Below are positions 57,713-64,000 of a stretch of 64,000 bases of DNA, in pieces (within the stretch, counting starts at the first letter, position 1; the number at the start of each line of letters is the position of its first letter). Below the pieces are notes generated by a model, which ran no database searches, was not told the DNA's origin, and worked only from the letters and a program-made list of their open reading frames with translations. Source of the DNA: Telopea speciosissima (taxonomy: Eukaryota > Streptophyta > Magnoliopsida > Proteales > Proteaceae); NCBI RefSeq assembly GCF_018873765.1, contig NC_057917.1:58400464-58464463 (forward strand), written 5' to 3'. Both the position numbers and the translations under genes were made by a program.

Positions 57713-58090
57713 CTGTGGGGTTTGTGGGCTCTTGATATCATTTTCAGCGAAGGAAACAAGCATAGCCACTTTCATTTGTCACATATAGAGAAATTCTCTT
57801 TTATATAGTGTGGTTTTGGACTTCTAGGTCACATCCTTGATGGGTCTGAGGAAAGAATCTTAGCCGCTTGATTTTGATCTATGAGTGGTGGAGTGATAAG
57901 GAGAGGTTGAAAGAATTTATTTAATTCTGTGGACTAATCAAGAGAACATAGTATTGGTCTGTTTTTTTTTCTTTTTTTTTGGTAGAAATAGTATTGGTCT
58001 GATTAAAGTACTAATTTAAGGTCCATCATAATTAAATTTCTACCTATCAGGATTTCATTGACATATTTGTTTTTTGTTTGGACTAAGTTT
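57713..58090. repeat. PCR-array unit flank without gene
   Basis: GTGGGCTCTTGATATCATTTTC..GAAGGAAACAAGCATAGCCAC, CTAGGTCACATCCTTGATGGG and GGTCCATCATA..TATCAGGATTTCATT match the flanks at 28921, 34866, 48970-49800 and 53880-54000. No PCR exon follows. Confidence 0.6.
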
Positions 58091-58481
58091 TCCTTCAATC
58101 ATGTAAAAGGATGAATTCTTGTGATTCAACTCTATGATTGGAGTCTTATATCATCATTAAACTCGTTGATTTGTAACAATTCCTCTAACAATAAGAAATT
58201 TCTCATTAATATATGGATAATCAATTCACCTATTCCGAACCTTATATATATTCAATGATTTTTTATCGTTTTCATTAGATTCGGTTTTTCAGTTTAAATA
58301 TCAATCAGTTTGGTGCAGTCTTCAGTTAGCCCATCATACCCTAGTCCAAAACCAATCCGATAAGGATCAGTTCGATTTGGTCCCGATTTTTTCAATCGAT
58401 TTCAATCGATCTTATTGGTCCCGATTTTTTCAATCGATGTCAATCGATCTTATTGGTTCGAGCTAGGTTTTGAAGAGTCGA

Positions 58482-58600
58482 GATCAGCTACCCACTTGGG
58501 GAGCGATGGGGACAGATCCCAACCCTCCATGGGGTGTGGGACCCACAGCCCATGGAGGGTTGGGATCTGTCCCCATCGCTCCCCAAGTGGGCAGCTGATC
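58482..58600. mobile_element. near-perfect hairpin element, 51-bp arms
   Basis: 58482-58532 and 58550-58600 are inverted copies with one visible mismatch and a 17-base loop (GGTGTGGGACCCACAGC). The arm starts GATCAGCTACCCACTTGG. Just beyond, TTTTGACACCCTTAG resembles a hAT end, so it may be part of a larger element. Confidence 0.8.
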
Positions 58601-58834
58601 CGGACTTGGTTTTGACACCCTTAGTTTCATGTATCAGAAGTGGATCCCACACCCCCTGAAATGAACGGTAAAATCCATGTGAGGTGGAACCCCATGTGGA
58701 TAGAGAATCTAGACTCTTGAAGCTCTTAATCATTCCTGGAATCAAATATGATGGAAACCTAAGCTTTATGAGAAACCCATTATGCTAAAGATCCTATATA
58801 TTTCCTTCAAAATAAGTTATCTTCCATTTTGCAG

Positions 58835-59287
58835 AATATGATCACAGCTGCCACAGAAACCACCGCGTTCTCCCTATCACGGGTACTTTCCTTATTACTG
58901 TACAACAACAAACAAAGCTTAACAAAGGCACAAGAAGAGTTAGAGTTCCATGTTGGGAAGGATAGGAAGGTGGAAGAGAAAGACATTGCTAACCTTGTTT
59001 ATCATCTCCAAGCAATAATCAAGGAAACATTTCGCCTTTACCCGGTGGGACCACTCTTAGTTCCTCATGAAGCCATGGAAGACTGCACTGTAAGTGGTTT
59101 CAGAGTCCCAAAAGGAACACGTGTGTTAGTTAACGCTTGGAAAATACACAGAGACCCAAACGTGTGGGAATACCCTTTTGAGTTTCAACCAGAGAGATTT
59201 CTCACAAACCATGCCGATGTAGATGTACGTGGAAAGAACTTTGAATTGATTAACTTTGAATTGATTCCTTTTTGGATCGTGTGTTAG
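58835..59287 (+). pseudogene. cytochrome P450 (CYP82-like) second-exon fragment
   Basis: Begins after an acceptor-like TTTTGCAG. It has the I-helix (NMITAATETTAFSLS, with the T-T pair), a K-helix KETFRLYP (ExxR intact), AWKIHRDPNVW, FQPERF and the family's HADVDVRGKNFELIPF. The heme-binding loop FxxGxRxCxG should follow directly but is absent; after IPF the frame reads WIVC then stop. At that point two local duplications occur (see finding). No first exon lies upstream. P450s of this family hydroxylate plant secondary metabolites; this copy cannot bind heme. Confidence 0.85.
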
Positions 59288-59559
59288 TTAACGGTTGGAA
59301 AATTTTCTTTTGTATAATGTGATTTGCGGCATGATTTTATTTGATCTATGAGTTGTGGGTATTCCAAACACCCCTGGTTTTGCTGGGCTAGGTCCTCCGG
59401 TTCCCGTCACAGCTGTAGGAAAATCAGGTTCGATTTGTGAAGCGATGAGCAAAGGTTGAGTTCTTGACGGACTTTGTTTTTTGTTTGGACTAAGTTTTCC
59501 TTCAGTCTTGTGTCATCATTACACTCTCTCCGTTTTCCTATTATCCTTCTTTTTTTTAT

Positions 59560-59682
59560 GGGCTCATGTTTCTTGTGCCACAGCGCAGACTGCGCCTGCC
59601 ACTTAGGGGGCAGGGTGGTCATTGCGCCCACCCCCATATGTCTGGGCACAGCCTACGCCCCCAATACAAAGAACATTCTCCC
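59560..59682. mobile_element. foldback MITE, TTCTCTGTGCCGCAG family
   Basis: Ends GGGCTCATGTTTCTTGTGCC and ACAAAGAACATTCTCCC. Arms CACAGCGCAGACTGCGCC / GGGCACAGCCTACGCCC, core GCAGGGTGGTCATTGCGCCC. Confidence 0.75.
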
Positions 59683-62500
59683 TTGTTTTTTATTTGTGGT
59701 CTCAGTAAGACCCATTTTAAGAGTCAAAGGCTATAAGATATATATTGACTGCAGCTTGCAAGTTTATTTGTTGTAATAACTTCTAAATTTGTTCAACCAA
59801 AAAAAAAAAAAAAAAGACTTCTAAAATTATTATATCATTTTCTCATAATTCAAAAGATAATAGTCATCTCCTCATTAGAAGAACGTCAATAAAATATAGA
59901 ATAAATTAATTTTGTAGAACTAGAAAAAAAAAATAGAAAATTGAGTATTCTTTCTATCCCAATAGAAAAAATTTATCTTAAAGGTTATGGCTTCAATTTG
60001 AAAATCTAAATTAGATATTGAAACTCTAGAAAAGACTTTATATGCTCAAGGTGATTATGATAAATATCATTATCTTTTTTTGAGTAAGTCAGAAATATCT
60101 TGAATACAAAGTCTTTGATTTTTAGGTTTCTTGGGAATAGCTTAGGACCTAGTGGGAACTTCACATCCATTAAAAACTCTATGTAGGGTAATTTAACAAT
60201 TTTATTTTTTTCTTTGCCACAACACATTAGGGATTTCAGAACAAAATTCTTTTTCTATTCGTTCTTGAAATTATTTAATTTGTCTTTTGGAATATTCTTT
60301 AGAGAGTTGTTTTTGAACTATATTATTTAAGGAAAAAGGTTCTATGAACTACTAGAGTAGGGTACACTAGCATTTATGTGTCTATTTCTTTCCTCCTTAC
60401 ATGAAATGACCTCCCTATGCTCATCTCATTGATGCACTCCCTTGTGTTGTTTGCTCGGAGAACCATTTCCCTTTATTTATATATATTATGATTTTAATTC
60501 AGTAGCATAAGATTGGAGTACCATAGCTTACAACTAAATGGAGTCATGATATAGGTGTATTTAGAACTTGATATTCTTCTAATTGGAATTGCCCTTTCTC
60601 TTAATCTCAGAAGTTTATTAAGAATTTTCAAAAATAATTTGAAAAAGACATATCATTATGTCACTATCGAAATATGCCATTGTCATGCACATTTTTCAAA
60701 TACATATGAAAAATGACAGTATCTACCCTCATTGAAAAAATTGTATTATATTAAAAGGGCAATATTTATGGATTCAGATCTTCTACTACCGAGTGTGTTC
60801 CTGCCATCGTCCTGCCGGCAGCAGTAAGCTTGACACGTGAAAATGTCCATATCCAACGTCTAAGTTACAAATCCTCTAAAAAGTGATAGTTTTTCCGATT
60901 TATGAGCATAGTAAAACCAAACCGATCATAACCCAAACCGACCATAAACTCAAACCAGAAAAAAAATAGAAAACGTAAGGTCTTAAAGTTTCAAAACAAA
61001 TAGAAATCCCTTCTTCCCTCTCGAATCCCTCCTTCCCTCTCATCTTCTTCATCTCCTCACGGCCATGGACGTTGAACAGCGCTTGAACAGCACCGAAGGA
61101 ACACTGAACTGCAAGAAAATTTCTGCCATTCATCTTCTTCATCTCCTCACTGCGATGGAACCGTGAAGGCTGCTGTCTTCTTCCTCTCCTCTGTTTCATC
61201 TCCTCTGCAACCTCTCTTCTTACTCTCAACTTCAACCTCTCATCTGCGACCTCTGCTGTTCGCACAAATCTGAAGCGAGGATCGTTGGTGGAACCATTTG
61301 CCCCTCTCATCTTCTTCCATCCTCTCCTCAATGTAAGTATTTCAAATCCTAAATGCTTTTTGTTGATTAATGTTTGTTGGTGGAACCATTTGCCCTAAAA
61401 CGTTGGTGGAACCATTTGCCCTAAATGTGTTAATGTTTGTTAATGGTTTCTATTTTTGTAAAGAAACCAATTTGCATCTCTCACTCTCTCTCTCTCTGTG
61501 CATGTCATGGTTTTAAGTACTCTGATGAGGAAGACGTTAGTTGCTGAGCCTTAAATAGTAAATGAGAAAGACGGGTAAAAAACACTATGGAAGTAGAAAA
61601 CACCAAAATTGGGGAAGGAAGACCTGCCTTTAGTTTTTTCTTTTCTCTAAAATTTGTACTCCCCAAGCTGCAATTAAAAAAAAAAAATCAAAGAAGAGGT
61701 AGATGTGTTCTTTACTAACATGCTAACTGTCAGCAGTGAAGGGAATTATTGTTCTGTGTTCCAAATGGTTACGAAAGCTCCATCAATGGTATTTTTGTTA
61801 GATTCACAAATTCCTGCTTATTTTAAATTTCTCTTAACTTTTCCATCATGCAGGGTATTTTTGAGACTTTAAATTTTGGATTACATCATGTACCACATGT
61901 GCTCTGGTTCAGTTTGGATCTCTTTTCATTGTAATCTGAGTAGCTCTAAATCATAAGTATGTGTTCAAATGGGTTTGAATACTGTTCTTCATTTTGCTTC
62001 TATGTTTTCTGCAAAATTTCTTAATTCCCTCGGTGTTTTTTGCTCACCTTGCCACTGTGTAACCAAACTCTAATTTTCTTCTTAACTCTAAATTGTGAAG
62101 CCTATTACCATAGAAAAAATTGCTATTCATGACTGCTGTTCACAATTGCACAACTCTAAAATCCAGTCCCACCTTTCTCTTATATTTTTATACTTAATCT
62201 GTGCAAAGTCCATAAACCCAGACACTCCTCACAGACAAGTGTTTGATAACCCCCTCTCCCAAACCCACCAAAAAACCATGTTTTACCCGGATGTCATTCT
62301 TGAGAAAATCATCACCAACAGCAAATGAAAAGAAGCTGTGAACCTGCAAGAACATATGGGGTCACTTAGGATAATTGGTGATCAAACTTAAACCAAGCTA
62401 CCAAACAAATTTCTCTTAGGTTTTTCTTCTTTTGGCTAGCAATATATGCTAAAGAAGTAAAAATACAACACAGGGAAAAAAAAAATCAGGGAGACCGTAT
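59683..62500. other. intergenic; no confident gene
   Basis: AT-rich non-coding sequence. A weak foldback remnant lies at 60332-60470 (GGTTCTATGAACTAC ... CGGAGAACCATTTCCC, core AAATGACCTCCCTA). A single GATCTTCTAC-type end lies at 60776. A minus-strand open frame of 143 codons (60900-61331) is rich in Arg/Glu from repeated CTTCATCTC units and matches no family I know. Confidence 0.5.
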
Positions 62501-62502
62501 CA

Positions 62503-62546
<44 letters not shown>
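62501..62546. repeat. (CA)n then (TA)n microsatellite
   Basis: Nearly pure CA dinucleotides (62501-62535) run into TATATATATATA. Confidence 0.95.
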
Positions 62547-63103
62547 ACCATAGTTTATAACAATTACTATGATAAGAAATTAGTACACTTGCTTCAAATA
62601 TACCGTGATGTCACATGACCTATACTCAATACAAGTGAAAAATATAAGACCATCAGAGAAGAAACCAACATATCTGCACTAAAAATTTTCTGGTTTGATT
62701 CCCTAGAACAAATGAAATGTGCCCTGTGCATCAGCAACAAATGAAAACAAAGGAAGGGGAAACCATGCATCAACTATGAGCACTCTATTTCAGGTGAAAC
62801 CTGATATCATAACATGGTTAATCTCAACTCATTCCATGTGTGAGAAAGGCAAATCACTCCATTTCATGCAAATTTACAAGTCAATAAATTACCGAACAAC
62901 TCACCATTAGAAATTGCAGTATCCCCAAAAAGATCAGAGCTATTTATATATTATAGGAAATTTTATTTTCTTCCCCCAAAAGCAGTATAATATTTTTCTT
63001 CCTTCAAGAAAAAGTAAGCAAACAGCCCCATTGGGTATGATCTTTGAAACATGGTTTGTGGCAGTGTCTCATGGTTACTTGTAAATCTCAAACTCTACTT
63101 GTT

Positions 63104-63183
63104 GGATCTTTAGCTCAAATTGGTAGAGCACTTGGAAAGTGAGCATGTTCCAAGGGGATGGTGGTTCGAATCCACCAAGATCC
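63104..63183 (+). tRNA. tRNA-like cloverleaf with enlarged anticodon loop (probable tRNA pseudogene)
   Basis: The acceptor stem GGATCTT/AAGATCC is perfect (7 bp). The D arm GCTC...GAGC includes a near-consensus A box (TAGCTCAAATTGG). The T arm GGTGG-TTCGAAT-CCACC is perfect with an intact B box. The anticodon stem CTTGG/CCAAG pairs, with a normal 5-base variable loop, but its loop is 14 bases (AAAGTGAGCATGTT) rather than 7. There is no T at position 33, so no anticodon can be assigned. TTTT follows directly, as a pol III terminator would. It could be a pseudogene, a tRNA with an unusual insertion, or a tRNA-derived RNA. Confidence 0.6.
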
Positions 63184-64000
63184 TTTTATTCAATTGTTCA
63201 TAAGTAGCTGAAGATTTGTAAGCCTCAAAGATGAATAAATATATACTGGACTAATACAGTATCAGTGTTGTTCAGATCATCCATATTCAACCAGAGGTTC
63301 TGGACACAAGAACAGTCACTTAATCAAACATGTCTCCCAAGGTTGACAAAGCTGAAATTCTCTGGCATCCTCCTAAACAGCTATTGATTTCAGTCTCTTA
63401 AAATCTCTCATTGATTACCCTGTTTTGAAATTTCCTAGTTGTACGAATCTGCTGTGTCTTGACAGCCAGCTATTGGATTAACTTGAGATTTCAGTATTAT
63501 ATTCAACCCTTAAAATCAAGCCCTTGACCAGGATATTGCTTTCTACCAAAAAAAAAAAAAAAAAAAACCAGGATATTGCTCAGACTCGATCTGTTGATTT
63601 GATTCAATTAGAGTTCTCCTGAAATCTGGAAATTTCCCTTCACTTGATCCTGCTTCTTTGCTGGCTTTTGAGTCTTATGATTCCTATCTCCAAGAACTTC
63701 AGTCCACATTAGGGAGAGAGAGAGAGAGATTCAACAGAAGTAAGGAAAAAGTACCCATCACCTCAATTCATATGGACACAAGTGTAGGGACTGCTACCTA
63801 GTAGTCCTCTCAGTGATAGTCCGGAAAAATGAAAATGGGAAAGAGTACTACATATAGGTTGCTGTTACATGAATTTTAAAAAAGAAAAAGTGAAAATATA
63901 AATTCAAATTTGAAAATGATTTTTCATTTTTCAAATTTAAACCGTTGGATCTTACTTTCACACGTGTCCAACATCTAAGAAGGTAATGGAGCAAAATGGA
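63184..64000. other. intergenic, no gene seen
   Basis: Non-coding. The phrase CCAGGATATTGCT occurs twice around an A run (near 63527 and 63568), probably a short duplication; a (GA)n run lies at 63714-63730. Confidence 0.5.

Noticed and set aside
60900-61331. 143-codon minus-strand open frame
   Set aside because: Composition is driven by repeated CTTCATCTC/GAAGATGAG units and no domain is recognisable.
63104-63183. Ordinary functional tRNA with assignable anticodon
   Set aside because: The loop is 14 bases with no T33; no choice of a 7-base loop gives a standard anticodon context.
1-64000. CRISPR arrays, operons or prokaryotic mobile elements
   Set aside because: No spaced direct repeats of that kind; introns, TATA promoters and plant transposons show nuclear plant DNA.

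Overview
The window is nuclear DNA of a flowering plant. Genes have GT-AG introns, promoters have TATA boxes, and most of the sequence is plant-type transposons (hAT, Mutator/Pack-MULE, copia/gypsy-type LTR elements, L1- and RTE-type LINEs, foldback MITEs). The gene families (plastid/mitochondrial methionyl-tRNA formyltransferase, PMEI, PLAC8/plant cadmium resistance, CYP82-like P450) and the MITE-rich AT-rich intergenic DNA fit a non-grass, probably woody angiosperm. The sequence alone does not give the species.

Layout. 1-11 kb: the 5' half of a methionyl-tRNA formyltransferase gene (minus strand, six exons seen, 10913 to 6737). Its next intron holds a three-level transposon nest: a hAT element (443-6452) split by a gag-only LTR retrotransposon (715-5822), itself split by a second hAT element (3134-4033). 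11.4-13.3 kb: a Pack-MULE carrying part of a SUN-domain nuclear-envelope gene. 15.0-16.0 kb: an AT-rich tandem array. 16.2-17.3 kb: a long-TIR element directly 3' of an intact PMEI gene (17316-17898, minus). 18.8-19.1 kb: a Sec61-beta relic. 19.4-25.3 kb: a duplicated block in which the inner 1.3 kb is inverted in one copy; both copies carry the first 31 codons of an Agenet-type protein.

25.6-58.2 kb: a degenerate array of duplicated units around PLANT CADMIUM RESISTANCE (PLAC8) genes, all on the minus strand. Two copies have an open frame (41514-42350; 54624-57075, which has lost its signature motif), one has a one-base insertion (32018-33380), and one is reduced to an exon-3 scrap (50.2 kb). 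Between them lie a solo LTR, two small hAT elements, a Pack-MULE with an HD-Zip fragment, two opposed LINE fragments and many short foldback elements. 58.8-59.3 kb: a CYP82-like P450 exon without its heme loop. 63.1 kb: a tRNA-like cloverleaf with an oversized anticodon loop.

The most unusual feature is a swarm of about 20 short foldback elements. They differ in their arms but reuse a few terminal motifs and a common central motif (ATGACCRCCTTACCCC and its complement). Several insertions are supported by matching empty sites in paralogous copies inside this window. The working genes seen are the formyltransferase (partial), the PMEI and one or two PCR genes; they are unrelated in pathway and form no operon or cluster apart from the PCR duplicates.
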